Shown piece by piece: positions 1 through 12,892 of a stretch of 64,000 nucleotides of DNA (its first letter is position 1; every line of letters begins with the position of its first letter). The notes beneath the pieces were generated by a model, which saw nothing but the letters and a program-made list of their open reading frames with translations, was not told the origin of the DNA and made no database searches. The position numbers and the translations under genes are program-made. Source of the stretch: Flammula alnicola. Lineage: Eukaryota > Basidiomycota > Agaricomycetes > Agaricales > Strophariaceae. The stretch covers positions 575,413-639,412 of the forward strand of contig JADNRV010000008.1 in assembly GCA_015499995.1 (NCBI GenBank). Reading direction: 5' to 3'.

Positions 1-1279
1 TGGCAATGATGATATCACATCCATAGAAATCCGTGAACATCTTCACGGTTTTCCGCGTCATCTTCATTCCAACTCTGAAATTATCATCCACGTTTCCTTT
101 GAAGGTGTCCACATGATCAGGTGGATATGTTCCAGGTTCTGCGGTAACAAGTTTGTCTACTACTCCTGCGGGTAGGCCGTATTCCGACAGGAATCGGGAT
201 TGGTTTTCGATTTGGAAGGTCGGAGATGGTGTATGTGAAGTGATGGCTCTGAACCAGTCGAGGGCAGAGGAACGGAAGGGGAGCAGGATGAGAACTGATG
301 GCCGGGTGAACCCTTGGTCTTGGACGTCTTCCAGTGGGGGTGCGTCTGGGTTGGCTTTTGCTGCACGAGTCAAACGCTCGTTGTTTTTGAGGACTCGACG
401 ACGTTTTCTACGCAGAAAAGGACCGTTTAGTTTGGTCGAAAACGTAAACGAGAGACGTATATTCACTTGTTAACGTGGTTTAGTGCGTGTAGGGCGATGG
501 CTTCCCTCGTTGCCCTTTTCGTCGACAGCGAAGTAGAGGTGATGTATAGATCTTTTCGGGTGGACAGACTTGAAAGAAGGTCGTTCTGTAATTCTGCCTG
601 GTCTGTGGCAATATAGTCAGAATAAATATTCATATGCTTGGAAGTTGACGTACTTCGAGCTTGCTTTGCTTGCCTTGTCGTGAACGGGGTTTTGAGATTG
701 TCCAGAATCTGATAACGGGGTGTAAGAAAACAATAAAATGACAGCAATAGAAATAAGATTTACATCAATTTCCGACACACAAGCAGAGGTGCTTGCTTCT
801 GAATTGGCAGGTACTGAGACAATGGCTGACCCCAGTTTGCCAACTTTCTCTCTTGAACTTATCCAGGACCGGCTTTCTACAGCTGTTTTTGATGATTCCG
901 AGAGACAGGATGGGTTGACACCAAAATGCGTCTCATAGCCATCATTAGATGAGGTAGGTTCTGCAAATGCAAGTTCGAGTTAACTTCTCCACAATTAAAA
1001 AAACTCGGACGAATCTTCAGCATTACCATCTGCAGTCTCATCAACTTCCTCTTCCTGACCGTCTGTTTTGGACACAACAATCTCCTTTTCAACCTCGATG
1101 GCGATCGTGCTCTCCTTCTCCGAAGTAGTATTTGTGTCGGTAAATGAAATCGACTTCCGTTTGTTCAGCTTTTCAGAAGGCACGAATTCTTCCTGTACTC
1201 TCTTCCGCTTTCCAATTTTCGTCGCAGAGACATTTAGAAGCGTAAGCAGCTTAGTTGTAACCGAATTTCCGTGATCCAT
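1..1279 (-). CDS. UTP25: U3 snoRNP-associated protein Utp25, N-terminal part (runs off left edge)
   Basis: Utp25 is an SSU processome factor needed for 18S pre-rRNA processing in the nucleolus. The first exon (1279 down to about 1027) is lysine and glutamate rich with basic KRKR-like patches. An intron at about 961-1026 is inferred because it removes an otherwise in-frame stop and joins the frame to a serine-rich second exon. Further down, RTRQAKQ, the ALHALNH segment, an intron at about 430-466, then RRVLKNNERL, VLILLPFRSSAL and GNVDDNFRVGMKMTRKTVK match the conserved Utp25/DEF core. The frame is open to base 1, where a DIIIA motif is still inside the protein, so the C-terminal half lies outside the window. 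Family assignment is by recognised motifs; exon edges are approximate. Confidence 0.9.
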
Positions 1280-1545
1280 TAGCAGGGAAATGGCTAAGGG
1301 CCCGGGGGTTACAAAGTTATCTCAGTCTGCGAGAATATGATGTCCCTCAAAAATACAAGGCTATTGCACAATACGACCAAATATCGATCGCGTTGGCTCA
1401 GTCACGTCCGAAACGCGACGCGGATCTCGTTGACATTGACAAAAGTTCCCAATATTCGTTTGTTGCCTTTACCCTTGATTTTCTCGTTCTTTTTGCTTGC
1501 GCAAAACAAACTATATCATCAAGCTTAAACCCTTTGGAGGCACCC
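1280..1545. promoter_or_regulatory. Shared divergent promoter of UTP25 and TOP3
   Basis: Only 266 bp separate the two start codons, so both genes must be driven from this interval. It has an AT-rich stretch near 1330-1390 and pyrimidine-rich tracts before the TOP3 start. I see no clear TATA box. A shared promoter is an inference from spacing. Confidence 0.45.
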
Positions 1546-4500
1546 ATGAGAGTGTTGTGTGTCGCCGAAAAACCCTCAATTTCGAAACCCATTTCACAAA
1601 TCCTTTCCGGTGGCCAATTTACAACAGTACGTGTAAATAGTCATTATCACCATCGATCGTGCTAAAAACTCTCCTTTAAAGACAAACACGGCATCCAAAT
1701 TCATCAAGAACTACGAATTTGACTACCCCCAAACCCGAGCTTTCTTCACAGTTACGTGTGTGTCGGGACATCTCAATGCCCAGGACTTCTATGACACACA
1801 TCGGAAATGGAACTCTTGTGATGCATTTGAGCTCTTTGATGCCCCTGTAGAAACAACGGTTGCTTCCGATAAGAAGGCAATTGAACAGAACCTTTTGACG
1901 CAGGCCCGCCGAGCAGATGTACTTATGATATGGACAGATTGTGACAGAGAAGGGGAACATATAGGGATGGAGATAGCCAAAGTGTGCCGGAGGGCTAATG
2001 CCAACATCCGCATTAAACGAGCCAGGTTCAGTGCTATCATCGCTCAGTATGTTATATTCTCGAAGTTTAAAGGGGAAGTTTCGCTGAGCTTGGGAAAGAC
2101 AGATTCACAACGCGGCTCAGAACCCAGGCGAGTTGGATAAACGACAGGCAGACGCAGTTGAAGCTCGGATGATCCTTGATTTGAAGGTTGGAGCCGCATT
2201 TACGAGACTACAAACGATGGTCCTACAGGGGCGTGTGCAACGAATAGCGGATGAGAAGAGCGTGGTCTCCTACGGTCAGTCTTCACATGCACTTTCAATT
2301 GACTTACTCAACGGGTCATATCCAGGTCCATGCCAATTTCCAACCCTCGGGTTTGTCGTCCAACGATACAGCCTGGTCAAAAACTTCACACCAGAACAAT
2401 TCTGGTATATCTACCTTTCATTAACGAGACAGACCCCGTCGCAAGGCAATGAAGAAACGAAATTCAACTGGAAACGCAATCATCTTTTTGATCAAGTCGT
2501 AGTGGCGAACCTGTTCTCGCGGATGGGCAATTCCTTGGCCGTTGTCACGAAAGTAACTAACAAGACAACGAAGAAATGGTATGGAACATGCCCAAAACTC
2601 TATCTCGGACTCTTGTATAATTTCAAACTTTAGGAAACCACTCCCTCTTACGACAGTTGAGCTACAGAAAGCTGGATCGAGATTGTTGCGACTGGCTCCA
2701 AAGAAGGTCCTAGACGTGCGTTTGGCAATCTAACAAAAGCTACTCTTTCGATGACGATTAGACCAGGTGGCTGAAAAGCTCTATCAACAAGGCTTTCTCT
2801 CTTATCCACGCACTGAAACCGACGAATTTGATCCCCAATTCGACCACATGTCTTTGATAGCTAAACAAACTGTCGACCCTGCCTGGGGTGCATTCGCTAC
2901 TTCGTTGGTATCTTATTGTTTACTTTCTGATGATCTATTAATCTGAAACGATCTATCATAACAGACTGCAACAAGGAGGCTTCAACGTCCCTCGCAAGGG
3001 CAAGGGCAATGACAAAGCTCATCCACCGATCCATCCCACCGCACATGCCAACAATCTAGCTGGCGATGAGAAGAGGGTATATGAATACATCACGCGGCGA
3101 TATCTGGCGTGCTGTTCCAAAGATGCAGAAGGCTGGCAGACGACAGTCGATGTCGTTTGCGGAAGGGAAGACTTCTCTGCGACCGGTCTGCAGTTTTTTT
3201 TTTTTGGTTGTTGCCCGTGCTACGGTGTTCTGATGACTTTGCTTTCGTAGGGTTGGTCGTAAAGGAGAAAAACTATCTCAACGTTTACATCTATGATAAG
3301 TGGACTGGTCACACTGTGCCGGATTTCCAAGAAGGAGAGGAGTTTGAACCGACGCTATGCGAAATCCGGCAAGGAGAGACGTCGAAGCCCAACTACCTGA
3401 CCGAAGCTGACCTCGTCACCCTCATGGACAAGAACGGGATTGGTTCGTGTATTTTTAACAATATCTTTGCATGCTGAGATTAATATTGAATTTAGGCACG
3501 GATGCAACTATCGCACAACATATCCAGACGATCATAGATCGCGACTACGTGATTGAGCGCATGGAAGGAGCTATCAAGTATCTCGTCCCTTCCACACTTG
3601 GAATTGGCCTGATTGAAGGATACAACCAAATCGGTCTTGCGAAGAACGTCAGCAAACCGCAGCTGCGTCGCGAGGTTCGCTCCTTCTCTTGTTCTTTACT
3701 TCTGAAAATTTCCGTCTCAATGCGCTGCCCTCTTTTGTAGACAGAACGAAGGATGGTTCAAGTATGTCAGGGCACGACGTCGAAGAATGACATGCTGGTG
3801 CAGAGTCTTAACCAGTACAAGGATATGTTCATCATCGTAAGGAGGGAGTTTGAGAGAGTCACTTCTGTAAGTAAACATGTACTTTTATTTTCTACGTGTG
3901 GTTTACTTATGGGTGTGGTAGAGCGTGGTACGGTATCTTTCGGGTGTAGGAAATGGTCAGAATGCCCAAGGTGGGGCTGGACATGGGCCTGGAGGAGGCG
4001 GAGCTGGTGGAGGCGGAGCTGGTGGTGGCGGTGGCGGCCGCGGAGGTGGAGATGGCGGAGGTGCAGGGGCGAGAGGGCGCGCAGTCGCCCGTGGACGCGG
4101 TGCAACCAGAGGCGCGCCCGGAGATGCACCCGCAGGTCGTGGTCGTGGTCGTGGTCGAGGGGGCGCACCTAGCTCTGGGGCGATCATTTCCCTTGTAGAC
4201 TCGGATGATGGTAAGTAAATGTTAATATCGGTTGTCCTCGTCTCATTATACATATTCTCTAGACATCGATATGGCGCCAGTGTCTCGTGCGACGACAGCT
4301 GCGGCATCCTCTCGACGGGCTGGGCTTTTGGGAACGACAACGACAAATACCACCCAATCAAGGCCATCGATATCGGCCTCCTCTTTATCAACGTCCTCAA
4401 CGGCTGTGGCCTCGACCTCGCGGCAAACAGCGCCTCTTTACGTCTCTCCTACGTGGCAAGCTGGCCCTGCCGCTGCTGCTTCGAGCTCGTCTACAAAACC

Positions 4501-5709
4501 TGTTTCAAAAAGGGCGGAGTATAATACCGGCAATGCAACAGCCGATGACGATGTCCAGTGTGAATGTAAGATACCGGCTGTTCAGAGGACTGTGATAAGG
4601 GAGACAGCAACGAAGGGAAAGAAATTCTGGACGTGCGAAACGCGTTCATGTGGATTCTTCCAGTGGGTCGAGAATGCTCCTCCAAATTCGTCGCGAGGGG
4701 TTTCCAACAGTCTTCCTGCAAAACGCTCCTATTCAACAGTCAGTCCCGTTTCTTTCTTCATTCAACGTATCCACGCCTAATGAGACGCCTTGTAGACACG
4801 AGACACGCCGCCGACTGCATCTGGCGACATGCGGAAGTGCAAATGCAACGAGGATGGGATCTTGCACACTACGCACAAAGAGGGACCCAACCAGGGCCGG
4901 AAGTTTTGGAAATGCCGGAAGGCCGACCATGCTTCGTGCGGGTTCTTTGAGTGGGATGATGAACCTCCGCGAACAGGTGGAAATTTCGGTCAGGGTGGTA
5001 ATGGTGCATCTTCGCGATCGCAGTCGTTCAATAATACCTCCGGCTCTGCGAGATGTTTCAAGGTGCATTTATCTTGATTACTGTGTCCTGTCCGTCTTCC
5101 TTGTGCTTACGGGTCCCTGCTAGTGCAATGAAGAAGGACATTTCTCGAATGGTACCCATGTTTCTTTTCTGTTTAGCAATATCGCGGACCCAAACCTATG
5201 AACCTCTTATTCTTAGCATGTCCGAACGATGATGCCTCGAGCAGTAAACGGTCTAGAAGTATCGGTACCAGCGCAAACGACAAGGCTGCTAGTGCAACAT
5301 GCTTCAAGTGTCAACAGCCTGGACATTATAGTTCTTGTTCGTCGCATTGGATTGTTCGGTCTATCTTCATGACTGACCTGTTCTGTTCGTTAGCTTGTCC
5401 CAATGGTGGTTCTTCCAACTCCGCGCCTAAAACCTTTGGTAATGCCGCGAGTTCTGACGAATGCTATAAATGTGGCAAAAAGGGCCATTGGAGTACAAGT
5501 ACATTGGTTTCTTCTCATGACTCTTTAAGCTCGTGGCTGACAAAACGTTCGCAGATTGTCCACAAGATGGTGGTGGTAGTGGCTTCTCGGCGAAGAGATC
5601 CTATTCCTCCAACTCGGGATCCTCAAAGCGGGGAAGAGGAGGTACGAGAGGCAAACGCGGAAGAGGAGGAGGGAAGAAATCAAAATTCGGAGCGGCTGAT
5701 GGGTATTAG
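1546..5709 (+). CDS. TOP3: DNA topoisomerase III (type IA) with GRF and CCHC zinc fingers
   Basis: This enzyme passes single strands through a transient nick and, with a RecQ helicase and Rmi1, dissolves recombination intermediates in the nucleus. The start MRVLCVAEKPSISK opens the Toprim domain, and the Toprim acidic motif DCDREGE lies near 1936-1956. The catalytic tyrosine is in LSYPRTET (codon 2803-2805). After the core there is a Gly/Arg-rich RGG-like linker (about 3960-4170), two GRF-type zinc fingers (about 4558-4665 and 4836-4960, each ending in CGFF.W), then three CCHC zinc knuckles (CFKCNEEGHFSNAC, CFKCQQPGHYSSC and CYKCGKKGHWSTDC). The C-terminus is basic and glycine rich. At least ten short introns are needed. 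The architecture matches the TOP3-alpha class rather than TOP3-beta. The first ATG that gives the Toprim start was chosen. Confidence 0.95.
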
Positions 5710-6237
5710 GCACGATCTGAAGAATCATTTCTTTTTTTGCATCCTCTTGACTTACACACTAGATTAATTTCTTCGGGACTGTACAATAACTATTGCTAAT
5801 TACTTATCAACTGTAATGCAGCATCTATAGGTTACCGTCCGCTGAGACACGCTAGACTGATGCACACTATCGAACTATCCAGTGTTTTCTTCCCAAAAAC
5901 AGATCTACTGTATGCCATTTTTCGTATTCCCATCCTCTTTCTCGTTAAAAGATGGAGTGAAGCTCTGTAAGACTGCCTCTTACTCAATATTTTTTGCAGC
6001 TTTCCAGATACTGCTGACGTCTAGGGTTGGTGTAGTTCAATTTAACAAATGCAGACTTGTATCCTCAAAATAAAGATTTCAAAGTTGCATTTTTTGATGA
6101 GACGAAAGCGACATCAGGGGATTAAAATTAAATAAGAAACAGAACAGGATGACTAAAGGACAACACAGTATGAATATCTTTGCAAAGTTTGAGAATCTCC
6201 ACAGAATGCGAGGACAAAGGTCCACAAAGGAGCCCCT
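5710..6237. other. Intergenic, convergent 3' ends of TOP3 and RSE1
   Basis: Both flanking genes end here. The stretch is AT rich and holds only short open frames without motifs. It must contain the two transcript ends, but I cannot pin down poly(A) sites. Confidence 0.5.
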
Positions 6238-9200
6238 CTAGAACCCACTCGCCGTCACCCTCAACTGCTCCAACTTCTTCAAAACCTCGCCTACGCTTCT
6301 GTCCAACTCGCCTGCGATAGCTTGCTGCTTCGTGCCTGGTAACCGAGCGTAGGTCTCGCACAAATCGCCGTCCACAACTGCCTTGACGGGCACATAATAT
6401 CCACGCCAGCTCAGCTGATCTCGCCCGACCAAACTGGACTGCTCCGTCCGCATATGCTGCTCCAGCGTCGATATGAAATCAACATCTTCCTTGGACACAA
6501 ATGGAACGAGGATACCAATCGTTCCATGCAGGCCCGTGTACAAGAGAACTTCCCGCCCACCAGCAACGAGCGACACTTTGTGGATAGACGTTACAAGGTC
6601 GCCAACGTGGAAATGCGCAAGCAGTTTGGTTTTGTGTGGCGCGCCCATGAGGACGCCCTTTTCGTGCAGTATTCCGGCGCCTGTGGGGTCGTCATCAACC
6701 TGATCAGATATTTTCGGGTCGAGTCGGTTGACAAAGACGTTTCCGAAGCGATCACCGGCAACGATGGTATTGTAATCTACCATCGCCATGGCGGATATCC
6801 AGCGTGGCTGAGAGTCGTCTGCGAAAGTGAGCAGTCGATTTTCTGGCGCCTTATAGACAGCAAATTGGACGGATTCTTGCATGTCTCCAACGATGATGCG
6901 CGATCCTTGTGTTGCAAGGGAAATAATAGCGGTTGTGAAGGTCTAGGAAAAGAGTAAAGGTCAATGAATATTTTCAGATAGAGGAGATGCAAGAAAACCG
7001 CACCTTATTTTCAACCTTTCGAAGTAACTTCTTCTTGCCAATGTCGTAGATTCTCAGAGCCTTTCCAACGCCAGCAACGAGACGACCTTGGAATGCTAAT
7101 AACGCCAAAGGAACATCATCGACTTCGGTCTAAGGTAACAGCAGATCAATCACTCATAACTACGAAAAAGAGGGATAAAACGACGAACCTTATGCTGGAA
7201 CTCCAAACCCGCCCCATCATCCGTAAACTTGTATGTCCGCAAGTAGCCACTCGTGCACGACCGCGGAGATATAAGCGTATCAGCAGCCGTACCAACGACT
7301 AAATGAAGTTCGCCGCCACGCACGGCGAAAGGGACGACAGCTAGCGAAAATGCCGCCTCGTTGTCTTCCAAGTCGATGACGCTGAGTGTTTTTCCTTCTA
7401 CAGGATCGATGACACGAATGCAAGAACCCCATGTGCCTGCAGGTGCTTTGGGCCGTCCGAAGACCTCTGGTGGAAGGTTGACAACTTCCTCGTCGATCTT
7501 TTTTCCTTGTTGGCGCTAAATGGCAATAGTTTGAGAAAATGCATCCGAAAGCGATGAGTGAGAGAACATATACTTACCAGTTCTTGGAGCTTTTTTGCTG
7601 TAGCATCCTCGCCCATAACCCGATGGTCGCCCTCGATCATGTAGAAATAGTTGTTCGTTGGATGCGTAATAAATTTGCGAGGCGTATATGAAAGAGGGAT
7701 CGAATCTTGCTTCAGCTTCATGCCTAGCTTCGGCACTTGGAATATGCTATTGCGGATCGCGAAAAAATAAATCAACGCTGGACCCACGATAACTAGACAT
7801 CGAAGACATACCGAAGAACACTTCCAGCAATGCCAATCAGCCCTTCAGGACTCAACTCAGCAGAGAAGCTCCAAGCATAGTCCAGATTGTCATAAATCAG
7901 CGGCGTAAAGTGCATGAGATTCTGGTGTGTGTAATTCAGCCACGACCGTGATGACAGAGCGAGTATTGCAGGGTTTCGCTGGATTTGCACACGGATGAGC
8001 TTTACAGGCCGCGTTCCCAGGAATCTGCATCAAGCGCATGTATGCTCAGCTTATCGGCGTAAAATAACAGCGAATAGGCGACACACCGAGTTCGTGTATC
8101 CGTCAGCTGTCCGTTGATAGGATCCAGGACTGTACGCAAGAGAACACCATTTTGGAGACCGATGTTGACAAACATCGTTGGTTGAGCTTTGTTGATGCTC
8201 GCGTCGAGCATATCGGCGATACAGATGGACGAAGGAGGCGCAGTCAAAGCTTGAAGACTGATGGTATCGAGAGTACTCTCTGGGTCTAAAGAGATTATCC
8301 GGACAGTTTGGTCTTCGCAGCCAACAGCCTGAAAACGAATGGATTGTGAGTTAATAATGAAAGACAGATAAAAAAAAAATGAACCGGCGTACCAGATAAG
8401 GCGTCCGCTGTCGACCTTCTGGAACCTCCGCAATACTCAGCGCGAGCACCGTGCTTCCCATCGCCTTCCGATCCTGATACTCGTTCAGCTGCCCGTCTAA
8501 GTCGAGCTCAAAGTACACCAGCTCCGCCGAACTCAGCGCCACCACCACTTGTCGCTTATTCGTCGTCGCGCAGACGATCGTCTTGCCTTGGGGCACCCTC
8601 CACTCATTAACACGTCTGTCCGCAAGCACATGTCGGATTCCTTGAGGATGCACTTGCAACAGCGCATCAGCACCGATTTGTTGTACCGCTAGTGTCGGAG
8701 CGGCAGAAAGGAACCCGGTGTCTTGAACTTCTTCGATGGTCTCCCCAATGGAGAGCACCAGTGTACCATTGACGAACGAGAGGATGATGTACGAGTCGTA
8801 CGGATCTGCACAATGTCAACATGTTAGAAAAGTACAAGAACGTGATAAACGTACCGTCTTCCGTCCGTTTCGTCGTCCAAACAGCATTGGGAATACCAGG
8901 AAGGTCAGAACTCACAGACTCCTCTACTTCGAGACCGTGCCGCAGCGTCCGAAACGTACTGCGCGCACCTCGACCGCAAGCTGTAAATATTTGCGGGGTG
9001 TCGGAGTTCGGTAAGAGGTTCAACACTTTGGAATCGATAATAGGGTCCAGAGACTCTAATTCATCAGCGACGACCAAGTTCTCTAGAGGTCGTGGCCGGA
9101 AGAAGGCTTGAGGCAAAGGAACAGTGGGGTCAGCCATACCAAACGAAGGATACGATGTAGAACTGAATTCAGGTTCGTTGTCATCGTCGCCTAGTTTTTG

Positions 9201-10526
9201 GAATTGATAAAGGAAACTATGAAGAAAGTGGGAATTATCAGGGAAAGGAAGTGGAAGAAAACAGGGAACTTACTGATTTCCAAATTCGCTCGCAACAAAA
9301 AGAAAACCGGATTTGAGAATACACAGACTTGACGCAACAGGCACGGTATCAAAATACTTGATTTTTAACGACTTTACTTCCTCTTCTTCGTGTTCGATCG
9401 TGACCTTGTACAGGTCGCCGTCCTCGCTTTGCAAAAGGAAAAAGAAAGCGCCCTGGGGAATGACGTTAGTAATTTTTTTTTTAAAACACTATGGATAGGT
9501 TGTGTACCTTCATCTTGTGCATCACAGCTGCAACGATTATAAGGCCTCGCCCAGGATCCTCAAGTGGGTTTTTGCGCCGTGGGATGGGAACTCGGTGTTG
9601 AGGAACATCCGCGTGTCGGTATATGATATGGTCTTCACAGCAAACGAGAACACCAGACGGACCGTCAAATCGATCGGACGAGGCGAGCTGACCGCCAGGC
9701 ACTTGGACGAGTAGGTTGGCACGAGGGTCCGTCGGTTCACTCCACTTTCGGACGACATGGTTCAAACCCAGATCCAGCTCGTAGTAAGTCAACATCTAAA
9801 AAATGGGCCGATGAGTTGATGGATAAAAAGCAAAACGCGCAACACAGCGTACCTTCTCCGCATTATTAAAAGCTTCCCCTGTAGGATCTTGGTCCGACTC
9901 GGTGTAATCCACCTCCAGAGCGGCGAACATGGGATTCTCAAACCCAACATCGAGGCCGACAATGTGATGGATAATGGCAGCGTTTTTGTGTGCTTCCAAG
10001 GGTGACGAAATGGTAAGGTTGGCTGCCGCGTCGCGATTAAGAATATAGACCAGCTTGGATTTCTCCATTGCCGCGACCATCACACTTCGTCCTTTCGGGT
10101 CTGTGGCAAGGTATTGTCCAGGAACGATCCGCCTCGCTCCCGACTTTCCATACGTTTCTTGATGCAATTTCACGAAGCTACTGGTTTTGGGATCGTAGTC
10201 CAAGATAACAATGCGTCCAGAGTCCGAGCCTACTATAGCGTAATCTAAGATATAATGCGTAAATGAGTGCAGACGAATCGGAATACGTACGAAAGCTCAC
10301 CCTTGGTCCCGCCGGTCAAACGGAAAGCAGCGAGCGAGCGAATTGACCCAAAGACATCTGTAGCGATGACAGTCGCGACTTTTCCTGTTTGCGCATCGGG
10401 TCGAAGGAGTTCCAAACGAGTTCCATGAGATACGATGATTTCTTGCTGCCTAGCGCCTGAGAAGTTGCCGACAATGGCTTGCGTCGTCGCCGTTGGAGGT
10501 TGTAATGTTAAATTGTACAAATGCAT
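6238..10526 (-). CDS. RSE1: Splicing factor 3B subunit 3 (SF3b130/Rse1), complete
   Basis: Rse1/SF3B3 is the triple beta-propeller scaffold of the SF3b complex of U2 snRNP, which acts at branch-site recognition in the nucleus. The N-terminus [20 protein letters not shown], followed by [13 protein letters not shown] and [12 protein letters not shown], is the family signature. The MMS1-like N-terminal propeller, the middle propeller and the C-terminal CPSF_A domain ([40 protein letters not shown]) can be followed through about ten exons. The last residues are [13 protein letters not shown]. The spliced protein is about 1,200 residues, the usual family length. It could be confused with DDB1 or CPSF160, but the N-terminal and ..[14 protein letters not shown].. 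segments are SF3B3-specific. I see no damage. Confidence 0.97.
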
Positions 10527-10866
10527 CGTCGTGAATCGTTACAAATCAGTGAAGATTGTAATAAGATAAAGCCACGGTCTTGCCCTGAGTCTAACTGGCT
10601 GTCTAACTGAACTTCAGCAGTTCAGATTCCAGTAAAACTCGGAATTGTTGGCGGTTGTTTGGTTTTAAGATCATTGCCATTTCAGGAGACTGAAGAGCAG
10701 GTTTCCAAGAATCTGCATCATGATCATCCGGATTACGCCCTGAAAATAGCTTGGTGAAGATAATTCCAGCCTGACATATTTTCAGGTGTAACCTAACTGC
10801 AACTTCCACTGACTGGCGTCCGATCTTGACTTACGATTTTTTGTTGCCAGTCATTCTGTCAAACCG
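10527..10866. other. Intergenic; 5' flank shared by two F-box copies
   Basis: The last ~80 bases before the F-box start resemble the bases before the paralogue at 31473 (same TTACGATTTTT and CAGT.ATTCTGT segments). The duplication therefore includes promoter sequence. A 68-codon antisense frame here has no recognisable features. Confidence 0.5.
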
Positions 10867-12892
10867 ATGCCACATCCGCAAACCTCCAACGACATCCTTC
10901 CATTGATTAACGAGGTTCTACCCGACGACATCCTAGCAGAGATCCTCACACACAGCGTTGTGTGTTCCCATTCGCACTCTAAACTGGAACAAATCGGCGA
11001 ACGATGCACCCCCGCACCCGTAGATCGTTCACTCATCTCGAAGGTCACATCGATATACCACCATCATTGTATCTCGACTCCCGATCCATTACTTCTCAGC
11101 CAAGTGTGTTCGCGATGGCGAGGTCTTATCCTTCATATGCCCAGGCTCTGGGATTCCATTGCCATAATCTCTAATCTCTTCTCCCAGAAAAGACCAGCTA
11201 CAGCTTCTGCAGCTATGGCTTGCACGGAGCGGACAACTTCCTATCAGCATTTTCTTTCGTCATCACGAAGATGCCAAAGTGAGGAGCGGGTTTCTCCAGT
11301 CTTTCAGATCTCTGTTCCAGCTGCTGTCATGTCACGCTGCCCGATGGAGAGCGATTGACCTCATCATCTACAAAGACGGGAGTGCGGACACCCCTGCGCG
11401 TATTGAGGAATTCATAAGCCCCAATTCCCTAAAATCGCTTGAATGTGTGAGCGTGAACATCACTGGCTCAGATCCATCATTTGTCGACGATTTCGCGCGT
11501 ATCCTTTTCCAATCAAGCTCTCTCCACACGTTGAAGTGGGGGAGCGCCAGCATCTACCACCGCGTCCCGCCTTCTTGGCTTCAACTGAGATCCATCGAAC
11601 TCTTCAAGTTCAACCTGACCACGCTCACTGCGATCTCAGCATGCAAGCAGCTTGAAAAACTACATATAATAGACTGCACAATTTACGAGATGGGCACTAA
11701 TAACGCCTGTATCACACTTCCCAACCTACAAGTCTTGAGACTGATATCGACTGGGATGAACACCTCCCCGCTGTCTCCGATGGACAACATCACAGTCCTT
11801 ATCTTGCGTGCACTATTTTTAAAGCATGTCGTCCATATTCGTGAACCACATTCTACATGGGACGCAGTAAAAGAAATGCTTTTGCGCTCGGCGTGTTCTC
11901 TGGAGAAATTTTCTTTCATAGACAAATCGATCAGGTTCAGCGAAGAACATTTATCCTCGCCGGTCTTCTCGAGGACCTCCGAAAATACCCTGGTAGGTCA
12001 GATACAAAAAACCAAAAATTTCTGGGTTTTTGGGTGAACAAAATTTTTCATTTTAGGGCCTGATTTCGGGTGAATTCCCAACCTGACCTCCAAAATTTCG
12101 CAATTTCGGGTGAACAAAATATCTGACCTCGGTTTTGCTCATATGATTAATTGGTGATTTTAATCATAAGCCTCATCGTTTCACACACTTCTTATCATTA
12201 TCTTAGTCTACAAATTGTTGACATTCTTCTTCTTTCACGTATTGCATTGTTCTAACAATTTGCAGAGGAGGTGCCACCAAGTACATTTTGCATATGGGTA
12301 ATTGGCCCAAACCTATTAATAACCTGCCGGTTCCGGAGTTCCGGTCATTGGTTGTCGACAGCAGTCGGGTGAACAACATCTGACCTTGGACGGTAGGGCC
12401 GACTTTTGGGTGAACAATAGCACCTTACCTGAGTGAAAATTTTTGGCTCTCGACGGGTGAACACAGCCAAAAATTATCTGACCTTCACAGCCAAAGGCTG
12501 CGATTTCGGGTGAACTGGTATCTGACCTAATAGGGTATTTTCGGAGGTCCTTCTTCTCGTCGCTCACAGAACTCACGTTGGCCTCGTTGATGCTCCTAGA
12601 TCGAGTTATTTCTCGTTTGTCTATGGTATCCGGAGACAACAACACGGAGGATTCACATGGCATCCTTCCTAACCTCAAAACGTTGGAATTGAGAGGGTGT
12701 TCGGCGACGGATGGTGCAACCTCGAGAATTGTGTCAAGTCGTTGTCAAAACAAACAGGCTTCTTTATCTCGTATCCAAGTGAGAACCAACGCTGCTAGAA
12801 GCTCTCATGTCCAAGACGTCGATGTATTGGAGACATTAGCAAGGGAGGGATTGCAAGTCGATCTGGGTCATAATTATCGTTTTCACGTTTAA
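10867..12892 (+). pseudogene. F-box/LRR-type gene copy A, frameshifted and split by a MITE
   Basis: The N-terminal frame has an F-box-like start (LPDDILAEILTH .. LLSQVCSRWRGLILHMPRLW), the usual Skp1-binding module of agaric F-box proteins. It is a close paralogue of the gene at 31473. Near 11180-11215 this copy has seven more bases than the paralogue, which breaks the frame. Homology resumes in another frame from about 11279 (RSGFLQSFRSLFQLL onward). At 11972 a 580-bp transposable element interrupts the coding sequence. Homology continues after it from 12560 to a stop at 12890-12892, with a C-terminal segment QVDLGHNYRFHV. Without the frameshift and insertion the gene would be a single open frame like its sister, so I call it a pseudogene. 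Expression of a short N-terminal F-box peptide is possible but unproven. Confidence 0.8.
11972..12551. mobile_element. hAT-like non-autonomous element (MITE), 580 bp
   Basis: The ends are inverted copies: AGGACCTCCGAAAATACCCT at the left and its exact complement at the right. Similarity continues for a further ~14 bases after a two-base mismatch. The element is flanked by an 8-bp direct repeat, TCTTCTCG, at 11964-11971 and 12552-12559. Removing the element and one repeat restores the alignment with the paralogous F-box gene. An 8-bp target duplication with short inverted ends is typical of the hAT superfamily. No transposase is present. Inside, the word GGGTGAAC occurs about six times and ATCTGACCT about four times, resembling subterminal transposase-binding repeats. 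Confidence 0.85.

Noticed and set aside
995..1026. Stop codon (TAA) shortly after the first UTP25 segment, suggesting a truncated gene
   Set aside because: A 66-bp GT..AG intron (961-1026) removes it and joins to a frame that continues the protein, so no lesion is needed.
3767..4172. Histidine-rich minus-strand and tryptophan/arginine-rich plus-strand frames over the TOP3 linker
   Set aside because: They are shadows of the Gly/Arg-rich TOP3 coding region, whose GC-rich repeats keep other frames open.
10603..10809. 68-codon minus-strand frame upstream of RSE1
   Set aside because: No motifs and no intron evidence; it lies in the duplicated 5' flank of the F-box gene.
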